Origin: Candidatus Woesearchaeota archaeon
GTDB lineage: Archaea > Nanobdellota > Nanobdellia > Woesearchaeales > UBA11576
Reading direction: 5' to 3'
DNA length: 6,470 nt
Assembly (NCBI GenBank): GCA_030591125.1
Contig: JAUVBP010000070.1
Coordinates: forward strand, 1 to 6,470
Shown: positions 6,187 to 6,470 of the stretch, in pieces
Position numbering within the stretch: position 1 is the stretch's first letter
Layout: each line of letters starts with the position of its first letter
Position numbers and translations under genes: made by a program
The notes under the pieces: generated by a model
What the model saw: only the letters and a program-made list of their open reading frames with translations
What the model was told of the DNA's origin: nothing
Databases searched by the model: none

Positions 6187-6470
6187 TCAGCGCTTCTTTT
6201 TAGCAGATTTGGGTGTTTTGACCGTGTCCTTGCCTTTCCAGCGAGCGAGCTGATCTTTCACCTTGCTTATATCTGTCTTGGAGAGCACTTTGCTCTTTGT
6301 GAATGAGGTATACTCATCAGCTGATATCTTTCCGTCCTTGAGCATCACAGCCAGCTCTTTCTTTGCTGCAGGAGAGATATCCATCGTATCAACAACACCC
6401 ATCCTGACATTCTTAAGGTTATGGTCTATCTTCCTATGGAGCAGGTCCAGACTATGCTCATCAAGCTTGC
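6187..6470 (-). CDS. C-terminal part of an unidentified charged helical protein (5' end outside window)
   Basis: The frame stays open for 22 codons upstream of the Met codon at 6402, right to the edge (first whole codon ends at 6468), and that extension has the same charged helical composition. No SD precedes the 6402 ATG, so the gene most likely starts beyond the window and 6402 is an internal Met. The visible 93 residues contain a helical unit, ISPAAKKELAVMLKDGKISA followed by DEYTSF, that loosely resembles the SHOCT-type helix-turn-helix found at protein C-termini (Leu-rich helix, Gly-x-Ile-(S/T), then an acidic helix). They end in a basic tail, TPKSAKKKR. There is no TM segment. A T-tract follows the TGA stop. 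I cannot assign a function; SHOCT is a weak resemblance only. Confidence 0.65.
   Translation of the reverse strand, partial: KLDEHSLDLLHRKIDHNLKNVRMGVVDTMDISPAAKKELAVMLKDGKISADEYTSFTKSKVLSKTDISKVKDQLARWKGKDTVKTPKSAKKKR

Noticed and set aside
1..6470. tRNA or rRNA genes, CRISPR arrays, transposases or insertion-sequence ends
   Set aside because: No cloverleaf-like region, regularly spaced direct repeats, or transposase motifs were seen, and nearly all of the window is accounted for by five genes.

Overview
The window looks archaeal. The gaps between genes are AT-rich and carry TTTATA-type TATA boxes, two of them preceded by purine-rich BRE-like sequence, and there are no convincing bacterial -35/-10 pairs. 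The genes use AGA/AGG for arginine and ATA for isoleucine very heavily. Transcription stops appear to be T-tracts with little or no hairpin. I cannot name the lineage; an uncultivated (metagenome-derived) archaeon is a guess from style only.

Layout from left to right. (1) The 3' end of a plus-strand gene whose C-terminal tail is Pro/Glu-rich and repetitive (1-165). (2) After 27 bp, and probably co-transcribed, a 683-residue membrane sensor cyclase: CHASE2 sensor, transmembrane segments, class III adenylate cyclase and a TPR-like tail (193-2244). (3) A TATA box and a protein of unknown function with two similar aromatic/Asp beta units and a very basic C-terminus (2349-3287). (4) A 22-bp convergent gap. 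(5) On the minus strand, an 882-residue cytosolic protein: acidic disordered N-terminus, long coiled coil, unrecognised helical region, GAF-like region and a second complete class III adenylate cyclase (3310-5958). (6) A 228-bp regulatory gap holding its TATA box, a 26-bp imperfect palindrome at the expected transcription start, a second copy of the palindrome core upstream of the TATA box, and a T-tract terminator. (7) The 3' part of a minus-strand gene that runs off the right edge (6187-6470).

The theme is cyclic-nucleotide signalling. Both cyclases keep both metal-binding aspartates, the Lys/Thr pair that marks ATP-specific class IIIb enzymes, and the Asn-x3-Arg transition-state pair. One is built to read a signal outside the membrane, and the other to read a cytosolic signal through a GAF-like or coiled-coil region. 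Class III cyclases are common in bacteria but uncommon in archaea, so two unlike active-looking enzymes side by side, with an unrecognised protein between them, is the most interesting point. No recognisable cAMP receptor (CRP or cNMP-binding domain) or phosphodiesterase lies in the window. That the two cyclases form one pathway is inferred from position only.
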